Source of the DNA: Heterobasidion occidentale
Lineage: Eukaryota; Basidiomycota; Agaricomycetes; Russulales; Bondarzewiaceae
DNA length: 26,634 nt
Reading direction: 5' to 3'
Assembly: GCA_039111635.1 (NCBI GenBank)
Contig: JBCAQO010000102.1
Span: forward strand, 1 to 26,634
Part shown: piece by piece, positions 1 to 10,363 of the stretch
How positions within the stretch are numbered: the first letter of the stretch is position 1
How the letters are laid out: each line of letters starts with the position of its first letter
Made by a program: the position numbers and the translations under genes
Notes under the pieces: model-generated
What the model saw: the letters and a program-made list of their open reading frames with translations, nothing else
Told to the model about the DNA's origin: nothing
Database searches by the model: none

Positions 1-11
1 TGCCCGAATGA

Positions 12-2922
12 GCCCGTTATGCCCAAGCCGAGGACGTGTTTCCAGGTGCCGGAAAAACGTATGGTCGAGGACCTACCTTCATGGACACTTTCGATGCTGA
101 CATTCATGCCGAAAAGCGACACGTCAACATCTTCTACCCTTTTGCAAACAAGGATGACTGGGAGATGGCCTCGTTTCTCCTCCGATCTGGCCTATCTGTC
201 GCAAAAACGGACGAATTCCTCTCGTTGAAATATGTATGTCCCACCTTTTCTCCCGGTTTAATGTGAGGTTGATTACGAACTCGCTAGGTCAAAACTCGCC
301 CATTTTCGTTTCGCACAATGAAAGATCTCCGTGCAAAGATCGAGCTTCTACCGGAAGCTCCTCGTTGGATTTCTGAGCCCATATCTCAGCCCGGATACCC
401 CACAAAGCAGCCGATGTCATTGTTTCGGAGGAACAGTATTTTCTGTCTCGAGGCGCTGTTCTCAAACCCCCTCTTCTCAGATACCATTGATTATGTCCCA
501 CGACACGTCTATCAGAGCGCAGAGAGGCTCGTTCGTGTTTTTGGCGAGTACATGACCGGCAATCGTGCTTGGGAGATTCAGGTATGTAATCCTCTACCTG
601 TGGTACCCCGTTTACTCAAAACTGCAACAGTCAACACTTCCCGAGGGTGCAACATTACTTGGTGTCATCCTCTCATCAGATAAGACAACACTCACCGCTG
701 GAACAGGCAATCGATCGGCTCATCCCCTCCTTCTTTCGCTTGCAAACCTCTTTGCCGGCACTCGCATGAAAGCATCAAATCATGCATTTTTGCTCCTTGC
801 CCTTCTTCCCATTCCAAAATTTCTCTGTGCCAAGAATCTTCGTGGGACACTGGAGAGCCGAGTAGTTCATCAGTGTCTCAGTATTGTCACCGAGGACTTG
901 AAGATAGCCGCAAGATATGGCCGTATGATGACAGATCCTCGTGGCTATTCGCGTTTTTGCTTTACCCCTCTAGCCGCATACATCATTGATAATCCAGAAG
1001 GACAGCTACTTGCTGCTGTTGGCGGGAAATCTTCACCAGTCACGATTGCATCATCAAAACAGCTCGGCGATCCCTTCCGTCACCCTTCTCGGACTGCTTC
1101 GGCTACGCTGGCCCAGATACAAGACTTGAATAGCCGTGTTGATCCACAGGATCTTGAGGCATACGTACCAGCTGCAAAGGCCGCAAAACTGAATGGCGTA
1201 GACTCCCCCTTTTGGTCGGACTGGGCACGGTCTGACCCCTCTCTATTTCTCACGCCAGAGCCGCTCCATCAATGGCATAAACAGTTCCTTGATCACGATG
1301 TTCAATGGTGCCGGAACACCGTCGGTGATTCCGAATTGGATTTTCGCTTTTCCATTATCCAGCCGCAAGTCGGATTTCGACATTTCAAGGATGGCGTCTC
1401 CACTCTGAAACAGGTCACCGGCAGAGAACAGCGCGATATACAGCGATACCTTGTTGCTTGTATTGCGGGAGCTGTTTCACCCAGCTTCCTAATTGCAATC
1501 CGCGCTCTGATGGATTTCCGATACCTTGCTCAAGCCCCCCAGATCGACGAGGTATCAGTACGTAGGATCTCGGACGCGCTAGCTGAGTTTCATCGTCATA
1601 AACATGCTATTATCGATGCCGGCGCAAGACGTGGCAAGCGGAAGACAATCATGCACTGGAACATCCCTAAACTCGAGCTGATGCAGAGTGTCGTGCCGAG
1701 TATCAGAGCCATGGGAGCGCCAATGCAATGGACTGCTGATGTCACAGAGCGCGCGCACATTGAAGTTGTCAAGGAGCCGTTTCGCGCAAGCAACCATCGT
1801 GATTTTGACTCACAAATTTGTCGTGCTATGGATCGCGCAGAGCGGCGTCGTAATTTTGATCTTGCGACTTCCATCAAGTCAGCGGGAATTGATCTTGCCG
1901 ATGTTTTCAGTAGCACGCATGTGTCAGAGGATCCCGATCACAACCCTGACAGCGATGAGCTCGATGACGATAATACCCTCTGGAAATCAGTGATTGATCC
2001 TGCAGAGAACTTGACTGGCCCTCGTCGACGTTTGATGGACCTATTTGAAGAAGCAACACTCATCCTTACGTGGAAATCCCAGAACAACACCACCGACAGC
2101 TCTTTTCCTCGCACCTTCATGACGACATCTACCGCGTTCCGCCTCAGTCATACACCGCGCTTGTCTGCGGTCTCTGTTGATGATCTTGCCAGTCTATTTC
2201 AGCTTCCAGACCTTCGACCAGCCCTTGCGGACTATGTGCTTCGGCTTCAGGCTGGACAGCAAGTGCATGCCATCGGAGGACGCCGAATTTCACGACCAGG
2301 GTCCCTGCTTCCTTTCTCGCACGTTGACGTCTGGACACATGTTCATGTCCAGGTCAAGCCCTTGCGAGGGCATGAGATGTCAAATCCTTGCAACGTTCAA
2401 GCGCAACCGAGTTCGGCAGACTGGCCATTTGGCAGGCATGACACCGCACTTATCACTAACAAAAATGATGCCATGTGGCCCCCTTCAACCATGGTCGAAG
2501 GTTCGTTTCCGTTCTTATCATAAGCTTTGATATTGATGACTTCTTCAAGGTCATTCTATTGCGGCAATCTGCCTCATTTTCTGTCCAAGATTCTCTACAG
2601 CGCAGTCACAGTCACACCCATATCTTATGTACGCCCACCGCTTTGATGTCATTCCACAAACATCATCCGCACACCCTGGGACAAGCCACCTGTCGCCTGA
2701 GGCGAGCTCGGGAATGTACATTGTGAAGCGTGCCGTTCGTGCGGATGGATCGCTGCTTGGCGATGTTATCCCACTGTCTCAGATACGTACACCGTTCAGC
2801 TGATTCCTCGTTATGGAACGAAGGCTGATCCTCGCTTGACTGCTCAGAATAGCTTTTATTTCACTCGTGAATTCTTTGTTAACAGGTATGCTAATCGGGA
2901 GGTCTACGACATGCTGATTTAG
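12..2922 (+). CDS. Plavaka-type DNA transposase, 5' partial, one frameshift
   Basis: This is the transposase of a Plavaka-type cut-and-paste DNA transposon (CMC/EnSpm-like), a family abundant in basidiomycetes. Exons read at 12-233, 288-581, 631-2500 and 2550-2922, with GT-AG introns of 54, 50, 49 and 49 bases or less; all joins keep the frame. Family landmarks I recognise are YGRGPTFMDTFDAD near the start, SSDKTTLT..GNRSAHPLL, MDFRYLAQAP, TADVTERAHIEVVKEPFRAS, LPDLRPALADY, GGRRISRP and SGMYIVKRAVRADGSLLGDV. The acidic residues in SSDKT, MDFRY and TERAHIE are plausible catalytic DDE positions (inference). The N-terminus lies off the left edge; an AG at 11-12 could be the acceptor opening the first visible exon. 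After LSQIR (about 2783-2795) the frame shifts by one base and resumes as QLIPRYGTKADPRLTAQNS to a stop at 2922. That single indel would remove about 45 C-terminal residues, so the copy may be inactive or the base may be a sequence error. Confidence 0.88.
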
Positions 2923-3042
2923 TCATTGTAACATGCTGTTTTCCATGTCATTGATGTATAGTAAAAAATCGCACCACAGCGATCAATTGGCAAGCTGTTT
3001 CTGTCGTTCTGTTTCATGTCTCGTGCAGTGGTACCATTTGAG

Positions 3043-3050
3043 TATATAAG
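3043..3050 (+). promoter_or_regulatory. TATA-like box upstream of the DUF6532 gene
   Basis: TATATAAG lies about 97 bases before the ATG at 3147, within the 224-base gap after the Plavaka stop codon. It is followed by a T/C-rich stretch (3058-3120), as is common in fungal promoters. The assignment rests on motif and position only. Confidence 0.4.
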
Positions 3051-3146
3051 GCTCATGATTCTCTCTCAGTTCTTCTATCCGCTTTTCATTCTTCTCTCAT
3101 ACTGTTATTTATCAGTCTCAGATTGCACGGTGGATTCCACGATGGA

Positions 3147-5917
3147 ATGGCCAACGAACATGGACACAGGTGCCGACTATCTTATGTATTACCCTTTTCC
3201 GCAGCTCTGACTATGCTCAATTCTCTAGCAGCCGTCTCTCAACCAAGTCGAAGGCAAAACAAGCGGCCGGCAGCAGATGTGTTATCAAACACGGAGGCCC
3301 AACGTCGATCCACTAGGGCCAACCGAGGTCAAGGTGGACAGAATATTCAACGAGAACATATCGAAGAAGTTCTTGTAGCACCAAGTCGTCGTCGAGTGAG
3401 CCGTCATACATTTCCTGAAGGCCTAGACGACACAGAAAGGACCGCTGAAAATCCAATGGCTCCACCACCGGCAAAGCGAAAGCGCCGCCAGAAAAAAGTG
3501 AGTTTGTCATCTGTTGTTCATGAACTTGCGATAAATGCTAGATTTTAGTCTATTCTGGGACCTGTTACAGGCCAGGAGATTTTGAACCCTCCAATTACCC
3601 ACACTGCACCGGCACCAATTCCTGTTCGAATCCCTGCTAATGACAGAGCACTTGGCCTTCCGCCTGGGTTTGGATTTCCCCCAGAATTTCATGCCTCGCA
3701 AAGCCCCTTCCCTCCGAGCTCAGTTCACATGTCACAGATTGATCCCCGCTTGATAGGTCTTCAAGCAACACCTCATCATCGTCAACTCGCCACATCTAGA
3801 GGACCATCCCCTTCTACTATGCCTCAACCTCGACCTCGACCTCGACCAGCCTATTTAAGTAATGGCAAACAGGCACAGAGGTCTGTAGTCATTTCTATCA
3901 TAATAGCATACTCACGGTACAATTTCTAGCCGCCTTGGCCCACTTTCTTCTACCTCTACCGCAAGAACTGCCGCATGTAATGCTGGTGCATTTGTTCCTT
4001 CAGCACACTCCACACCGGTTCCAGTTCAGAAGCCACGAAATCCACCAGCGCAAGCTATGAACATCTCTCGGTATACAGACGAAGACAGTGAAGCCTCAGA
4101 CGATAGTATAGAAGAATTTGACAAAGAAGATGAGGATGGCAAGGAAGACAAGGATGACAAGGAAGACGAGGACGATGAGGACGACATCGAGAATGAGGAC
4201 AACGAGGACAACATCGAGAATGAGGATGGCGAAGATCACCTTCAGGATATCGAGGAGAACTGGCAGGAAATGGAGGGTTTAGAGTCTGAGAATAACAGTT
4301 GGAGAACGAGCACCAACGGTGAGTTTCTTGGGCTATAGCTATTTGATACTACGACCATGATGATTATGATGCAGATCGCCAGCAGACATGTGGATCGCAA
4401 AGCAGCGCCCAGCGCTCTTATCAAGCTTCCGATACCGATGCCATGGTCACAGAACACAGTGGTGGGGTATTACGCGAAGTATTTTCATCCCAACAGGCCT
4501 GCAATCTCGTTCATATGGTTCTTTTTTGTACTGATTACTTTATTTTAGGCACCTCAGACGCGACAACTGCAGCCCACTGATATACTTTATGAGCATCACC
4601 GCCGGAACGGCACACCAAGAGCGCCAGATGTCAATCAACTTACCCAAGTTGCTGCAAGGCTGTCGACACCGTCGATAATGCCTATCACAGGCAGGATTTG
4701 TATGTCTTTTTGTTGCTATGTAATTGCTTGCTAATGTTCTTTTCATCGAGCTTATTCAACACTTCAAATCAACACGCGCCAGCGCAATCACCCACGCAAG
4801 AAGTCAGCTACAGATAGTGATCCTGGAGATATGAAGAAACTTGGAACCCTCCCTTCACAGTGGCGCTATGTGATCGTCCAGGCCCGCCTAAGACACCGTG
4901 AATGGCTGGCATCTATTGACCCATTCCCTGAATATGAGACTTCTATGATACATTCGACGGCATCTATATACGACGCAGTCGCAAAGTATAACCAAGACTT
5001 CAAGGTACAGCTATTGCCATTAGGTCAGTGCAGTATCCAATTGTCCTAGCATCCACTCACGATGTTTAATATTGCAGGTCAGCCACTGGATCACGATATG
5101 ATCAAAGGAGTACGTTTCAGACACATGCATCGTAATGATTCTCATGGCTTGTCAGGTTCACGAGGATGGGTCGACGTTCCGAGGTGAACTCAAGCGTATC
5201 GCACGCCTGATTGTACAAACATCCTACAATCTTCTCTCTGCCTCCGACCTTGCCGAGAACTTGGATGCCGCTGGATATCAAGCTCGCATTTGTGCACGAG
5301 TTGTTGAGTTACTCACTGATGGGAAGTTTATGCATGGCCCATGCGATGCCAACGTGAGTGACGTTCGTATCACATATCACAAGCTAAACATACTTGCAGG
5401 GCACAATTTTGAACCTTGGGCATCCAGCAATTATGCTGCTGTGCCATACGTTCTTCTACTTCGACAAGAAATCTCTAGGTATACTATTCCCGGATACGTA
5501 CAAAGATGCTGTTCCAGATAGGACAATGGCTTTACTAATATGTGTCGTGAGTTTCCTCCCGCGTCTGTATAACTAGTGTACTAATATTTTTGCAAATAGA
5601 TCAAGAACTGTCTCGAAGAATGGGAGGGCGGCATACACAAGACCATTGACTTCTCGAAGGAGGCTTATGAAAAAGACTTCAGCGTGATCGTAGGACTCAT
5701 TCACACTTTGAAAGCTCACTTGATATTCGGACCCACATACAAGCGCATGTGTCAGCGATGGGCAACGAAGGGACTGTGAGTGTACAGCTAATTAGTATTC
5801 ATAGTCTGATAGTTTGAAAGCCCGGAAGTTGTCGCAGCAGCTCAACGGAAGTCTGGCCGAACCGAGTATGGACTCAAGTTAGACTTTGGTATCCCTGGGC
5901 CCCCGCTCTTGGTGTAG
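3147..5917 (+). CDS. DUF6532-domain nuclear-type protein, 11 exons
   Basis: Exons: 3147-3497, 3549-3880, 3930-4318, 4375-4508, 4549-4699, 4751-5023, 5078-5109, 5156-5353, 5400-5546, 5600-5775 and 5821-5917. Together they give 759 codons with no internal stop. The donor of exon 4 is uncertain: 4467, 4479 and 4509 all keep phase. The N-terminal third is low complexity: a basic patch KRKRRQKK at about 110-117 (possible nuclear localisation signal), Pro-rich sequence to about 225, then an Asp/Glu tract of roughly 65 residues at about 277-342. From about 455 the sequence becomes globular (KKLGTLPSQWRYVIVQARL, GELKRIARLIVQTSYNLL, GTILNLGHPAIMLLCHTFFY, IKNCLEEWEGG) and matches my memory of DUF6532, a basidiomycete family of unknown function. 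The start at 3147 opens the longest frame; ATG 3213 is the alternative. It sits 224 bases downstream of the Plavaka stop, so it could be cargo or a host gene used as an insertion site. Confidence 0.75.
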
Positions 5918-6394
5918 ATTCCACCGTTTGTACTCCTCATCCCTATTTTGTTCCTGTATCTCACGGTGCTCTAATCTAGATCATAACTATGATTTATGGT
6001 TTCTCACTCTGGCTGCTCGGAACAAGCTCGTCATCGTCATCAGTGCCGTCATCGTGGTTCGGCGGTACTTATAATATCACTCTCCCATCCTATTCAATGT
6101 CACTCGCTGTCTCATATCACTCATTTTATAATCTATCCTTTCCGTAATACTCTTGCACTCGTCTCACTAATCCTACACTGTTATTAGTGCCGTACTGATT
6201 TCATTGTTCGGTGTTCAAATGCGACAATATATACAGTTTCAGGTCAAATCCCACGAGATTTTGCATATTCTACAAATTCTGTCAGGCCGTAGTATCTGCT
6301 ACCGAGAACATCTGACAAGAGCCTCTAAACTAGTCAGAGGCTGCCCAGAGGCTGTCAACATACATTTTTTGTTCGGAGCACTAAAATATTCGCA

Positions 6395-6560
6395 GCTAGA
6401 CAGTGTCTAGACAGCTCTAGCAAGCGTCAGTCTAGAGGACACCTTGTCTGTATAATTGGGGACTCGCTAGAGGTGTCTGGGGCTCTGGTACTGTCCGTCC
6501 AGCTTCGTACAGAAGCCTCCTAGTTTGCTGATGCAAGTGATCGAGGCAGAACTCACCTTG
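6395..6560 (+). repeat. Dispersed repeat, copy A
   Basis: This copy aligns by eye with the reverse complement of 9640-9815 (copy B). Shared words in the same order are CTAGACAG, TTGTCTGTATAATTGGGGAC with GTCTGTCTAATCGGGGAC, GCTAGAGG, TCTG.GGgCT, GTCCAGcTTcGTACAGA and CAGTTTgCTGATG. The alignment runs for more than 120 bases with a few gaps, so it is unlikely to be chance. No terminal inverted repeats or target duplication were found. Upstream at 6240-6255 there is a weak B-box-like word, AGGTCAAATCCC. Confidence 0.6.
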
Positions 6561-7018
6561 GACACATTGCTATGTTTTCTACTTACTGACAGTGGTATGA
6601 CAACATATGAGATTAGCCCGACAATATATTCACCTGTCAGAAAAGGCCTCGAATGGTCACTCACCTGCAATGATGGCCCTCACCTCGCAACACCGCTGCC
6701 CGGATGGGATCGTAATGCAAGCTCGACCGACGTCATGGGGTACCGAGATAGGACAAGATATGACGGTCGTCCGCATTATATAATCCGTAATCCCGGTAAG
6801 GGAATCTCACGTTCTGGCACTTTTGCTGATGATGTTGTTGATGCCCTAGGGCGGCGAACAGAACGCTCAAATCCGTCCATTTCATTTGAATCTACCATGA
6901 TACTATGAACTAATTTTCTCTATTTAGCACTCCCGAAACCAGCAAGGCGTTGTGCTTTTCTGATGTTATCCGCCTTTGAGCATCCGTGGGATTTTTGTCA
7001 CCAGCCTCAGGAGCGCAG

Positions 7019-7024
7019 TATAAG
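7019..7024 (+). promoter_or_regulatory. TATA-like box before the methyltransferase gene
   Basis: TATAAG lies 43 bases upstream of the chosen ATG at 7068. That spacing supports this ATG, though the 5' end of the transcript is not known. Confidence 0.35.
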
Positions 7025-7067
7025 AGCAATCAAACATTACTTGCAGATCTTCCAGCGCCCGTCTAGT

Positions 7068-7875
7068 ATGTCTCATCCCACCCTTGAGCTTGTTCTACTC
7101 ATTTGCGCACCATGTGTATACTACATCTCCATAACGCCCCAAAATCCACTACCAACTCGCAGGGACAAACTTTACAAGGGACAGTTATTTGAGCAGATCG
7201 TCCGGCGGCTTTCCTTTATTTCCAGGGTACATTCGCAGTACATTCTCAGATGTCAAGAAGACGTGTGCTGACGAGTTCCAGATCGCCGTGTTGACGGCAT
7301 TCGTTTGCGAAGCTCTTGTCGTCATATCCCTGAGTTTTCCAAGCTACATACCTGAGAGCGTCCAGCCTGCACTATGTCCCCGAGGCATATCTGACCCGGC
7401 ACTGTTGCTGTCCATCACCCCATCATTTTCCCTCGGATTCGCACTCTCGATGCTTTCCACGTTCGTTCGAGTACTCTGTTTCAAAGAGCTTGGAACGCTT
7501 TTCACTTTCGAGGTCACAATGCGACCCGGGCACAAGTTAGTGGCGACAGGCCCGTACGCATATGTCCGTCATCCTAGTTATACAGGAACGTTCCTGAACA
7601 TCAGCGGCGTCGTCATTATGCACTTTGCTCCGGGCGGCTGGAATCGTGCGTGCGGCATCATGCGGACTGCGGGGGGAGGAGAGATGGTTGGGACGTATCT
7701 GTTTCTGTCGGTGTTCTCGATCGTATCATTATGGAAGAGAGCTAGTGTGGAAGACGCTCAGATGCGGGAAACCTTTGGGGAGAAGTGGGTCGAGTACCGC
7801 CGTGCCGTCCCATACAGGTGCTTCTGGGGTCTCTCTGACATATTTTTGTCTGGTTTACATGTAGTGGCGCCATGA
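7068..7875 (+). CDS. Isoprenylcysteine carboxyl methyltransferase (ICMT/PEMT family)-like
   Basis: Two exons, 7068-7226 and 7282-7875, join in phase 0 through a 55-base intron (GTACAT..TTCCAG, with a CTGAC branch-like word) to give 250 aa, a normal ICMT length. The family uses S-adenosylmethionine to methylate prenylated C-terminal cysteines, usually in ER membranes. Visible hallmarks are ITPQNPLP at the N-terminus, several hydrophobic segments, GHKLVATGPYAYVRHPSYTG with RHPSYTG at about 149-155, and the C-terminal WKR..VEDAQMRETFGEKW..Y..AVPYR with ED at 210-211. The RHP and E-D..M...FG..W..Y motifs form the SAM-binding core in this family. The frame looks intact. Substrate is inferred from family only; fungi often carry several ICMT-like paralogs, some possibly acting on small molecules. 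It is convergent with the dehydrogenase at 8095-9286. Confidence 0.82.
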
Positions 7876-8094
7876 TATCGGATATTCCGGATGTGATTTT
7901 CTTCGCAGCTGCACTGTTAAACAGCTGTATCATACCCACGGCGACCACTCCAGGTCATCCGCCGTATGGTTCTTCCACTGTTGACCGGGCATTTCAGGAA
8001 TCCCTATCTCTTGCTGCATAAAGGTGCACAACCATTTCGTTGTGTATACTGTTACATGAGAAAGCGTCACGAATGTTACCTCGTCAAGACTACA

Positions 8095-9286
8095 TCACAG
8101 GGAACTCTTCTCATACTCGATTCCGCTCACGTCTGCCCAATCGTTCATAGCCTTGATAACAGCCTGACACCTTTTCTTTATGACTGTCACCGCATCCTCT
8201 CCAAGCGCAAGAAGGGTTGGCCAAGGCTTGCCCCTTGCAGACCCTTCATCTCTCACCACATCAACGATCACCTCTGCGGCCTTCCCTGGATCACCAGGCT
8301 GTGTACCGTCTAGTTCGTGAATCAGTTTCACGCCTTCTGCGTGGAATGGTGCATAGGAAGGTATCGCAGGAGCGCCATACTGGACGGCGGTGGCGATGAC
8401 TCTTTTGAGGCTACTGGTGCGGAGACTGCCTGGTTCAACGAGGAGCACCTTGATCTTGAATGGCGCTAGCTCCGCGGACCATGTTTCGGCTACAGCTAAA
8501 TAAAAATAGAAAATCTCGCATCATCATACGCAAGGTAGTGACAAAATAGGGACCAACAATGTATCGCAGCCTTGGAACTGCTGTACGGCCCTAAAGCGAG
8601 GAGTGCGCCAGACTGAGTCAACCATTAGTGGCTTTCCTGTGCGAGGTATGACCTACCCATCATCTATCCATTTGCTGTGCATTAGCAAGTTATCATATAG
8701 TGTAAGGAAGGCATGGCTTACAGGCACTCCTGCTTGCCAAGCTGACCGACTTCCAATGACCACGATGGTTCCGCCCTGTATCTCCGCGCATGAATGGAAG
8801 GAAGGCATTTTGTCACATTAATGACGCCGAACACGTTTGTGCGTTACTCTGCCAGAACCCCTCGCCTCTACACACCAACGCAGTGCGGATCAGGTGGTTG
8901 ATCATAAGGGGTGATGATTGATCGGTACCACGAAGACGCACCCGAGCTCTTCGACACTGCCAAGGAGGGCGATGGCAGCATTGTTGACTACGATATCAAC
9001 AACGCCGAAGATTGACAAAGCCTGCCTAGCCTTCTCCTTCAGAACGTCAGGTAGTGCAGTGACGTCTAGCTGAAGGGCTTTGCACGCCTCTGAGCAAATA
9101 TCTTGTACTTCGGATACATCTTGAACAGCAGCAATGACTCGGTCTCCTCGACGGAGGGCAGCGAGAACGATCTGCTTTCCTAATCCACTGGAAGCACCTG
9201 GAAGGAGGGAGTCAATCGCGACCATGAAGCTCCTGCACATTCTCCTCACTGGTCACGAACCAAACTTTATCAAATGATGTCGACAT
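8095..9286 (-). pseudogene. Short-chain dehydrogenase/reductase (classical SDR), apparently broken
   Basis: Read on the minus strand, exons are 9286-9250, 9197-8942, 8867-8722, 8590-8558 and 8489-8095, each flanked by GT and AG. Landmarks of a classical NAD(P)-dependent SDR occur in order: KVWFVT, ASSGLGKQIV (cofactor loop), LQLDVT, VVDIVVNNAA, GSVEEL, NVFGVINVTK, GTIVVIGSRSAW, the catalytic YSSSK and KVLLVEPGSLRT. Damage: within 8810-8840 the frame shifts twice, before NVFGVINVTK (consistent with 4 missing bases) and again after it. The first Gly of TGxxxGxG reads Ser across the first splice junction. The 131-base gap 8721-8591 does not give a clean phase join. Substrate unknown. Alternative: indel errors in the assembly around 8820. 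Confidence 0.75.
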
Positions 9287-9640
9287 CGCAGAGGTCTAGT
9301 TGAACATCGAAGCTTGCAGGACTGCTTTCTGAGTGATCTTGCACAGTATCTCAATTGTTCTTGTATTTATGTTCATAGATTTTTGAGACTTACCCCCACG
9401 ACGCATGATTCGATAATCTATTTTTGAGATGGACTAGACATCGGTGATACATATGAGACGTTGAACTTCTGAGACCATTAGGTTCGGCACCTTTTAGCAT
9501 CGCAGATTAGCATGCTTCGGATAGGCGATAACATGTTACCCCATGAATACTTCACAGAGCCGACCACCTTCCTTGGACTTCGCTCTTCAGTCGTCGCGTG
9601 AATGCACGTGTGTTGGACCAACACTCTTGGACTTTGGACA
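9287..9640. other. Intergenic sequence upstream of the SDR
   Basis: No gene is recognised. The stretch contains the presumed promoter of the minus-strand SDR and the tail of the repeat copy described at 9640-9908. Small open frames here have no protein-like features. Confidence 0.4.
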
Positions 9641-9908
9641 ACTTTGTAAGAAAACAGATATAACACCTGATGAAGATCTCACCAAATGCAGTGGGCCATC
9701 AGGAAACTGGGAAGTGTCTGTACTAACCTGGACAGATGCTCCTAGGCCCTCAGATGCCTCTAGCAAGTCCCCGATTAGACAGACATGCCGGCGTCTGGAC
9801 ATATCTGTCTAGATGCACCATATATGGAAATGATTAGATAACTGTCGTCAATAGGACGACTGCAAAAATCAATCTGCACTGCGTAGGAATTGAACCCAAA
9901 ACCTCTTA
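9640..9908 (-). repeat. Dispersed repeat, copy B, with tRNA-like head (candidate SINE)
   Basis: On the minus strand this begins with a tRNA-like 3' half: GGGTTCAATTCC (a good RNA polymerase III B box, about 9886-9897) followed by GCAGTGC at 9882-9876. The body shared with copy A follows (CTAGACAG, GTCTGTCTAATCGGGGAC, GCTAGAGG). Across the inserted Tc1-type element, 13666-13660 reads ACATTGC, which can pair with GCAGTGC at 6 of 7 positions including one G-T. Next comes TTTCAGATGGTGAATGA, which resembles a D-arm/A box. Rejoined, the head is only about 59 nt and lacks a normal anticodon arm, so it is not a working tRNA gene. A tRNA-derived SINE fits best; a decayed tRNA pseudogene next to a repeat is the alternative. 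Confidence 0.45.
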
Positions 9909-10268
9909 CAGCTGTTTGCGGTACATAGGGCGTGGCGCGTTTTCGCGCGATTGAGTCAAATTTTGTACCGTAGAATAGAACAGCTGTAGCTCACTCAATA
10001 CTCACTCAACGACAATGAAACTTAGTTTATTACTCTTCCATTGAGTATCCGCAGGGCATAAAGTCAGTCTCGGCATGATTTGGTCCAGTTTCGAGGGAGG
10101 AAAATAAATACCCTTTGTCGGACACGGCGCGCGACTTGAAAGCCTCATTTCGAGCCGTGGAGATCTGACCTTAGAATATGTTTGTCTTGCAAGGAAACCC
10201 GAGGGCATCAGGCAGTTAGTTTTGTGTTTTGTCGGATACCGCTGCTTGATCTCATTCTGCATTTGTCA
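9909..10268 (+). repeat. Left terminal inverted repeat of the Tc1-type element
   Basis: It matches the reverse complement of 13280-13638 over its whole length with about a dozen substitutions and a small indel near 10100. The outermost 109 bases are identical. The outer 78 bases (9909-9986) are themselves a nested inverted repeat: CAGCTG 9909-9914 with CAGCTG 9981-9986, CGGTAC 9919-9924 with GTACCG 9965-9970, and a centre of GCGCG-TTTT-CGCGC. Just inside is a short direct repeat, CTCACTCAATA / CTCACTCAACG (about 9990-10011). These are candidate transposase-binding sites (inference). The inner edge is 95 bases before the transposase ATG. Confidence 0.93.
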
Positions 10269-10363
10269 CAGCCTGATTTGGTGGTGCAACATCATGAGCC
10301 TTAGAGCCTGGCTCTTCGCCTGACCACCATCACACAGTTGTAATCTCATTCCTTTTCTTCATC

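Larger units (their letters stand above)
5918..7067. other. Gene-poor stretch between DUF6532 and methyltransferase genes
   Basis: No recognisable gene is seen. An open frame from ATG 6531 to 6908 (126 codons) has no family resemblance and overlaps the repeat copy at 6395-6560, so I do not call it. The part from 6300 to 6480 is rich in CTAGA, AGAGGCT and GTCTAG words belonging to that repeat. Confidence 0.5.

Noticed and set aside
4026..4214. Ser/Leu-repeat minus-strand open frame
   Set aside because: Antisense of the Asp/Glu tract of the DUF6532 protein; a low-complexity artefact.
9870..9908. Functional tRNA gene on the minus strand
   Set aside because: The B box and an acceptor-like stem are present, but the rejoined head is about 59 nt, lacks an anticodon arm and is disrupted by the transposon.
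10002..10262. 86-codon minus-strand open frame, mirrored by one at 13286-13483
   Set aside because: Both lie inside the terminal inverted repeats and are the same sequence seen twice; no gene features.
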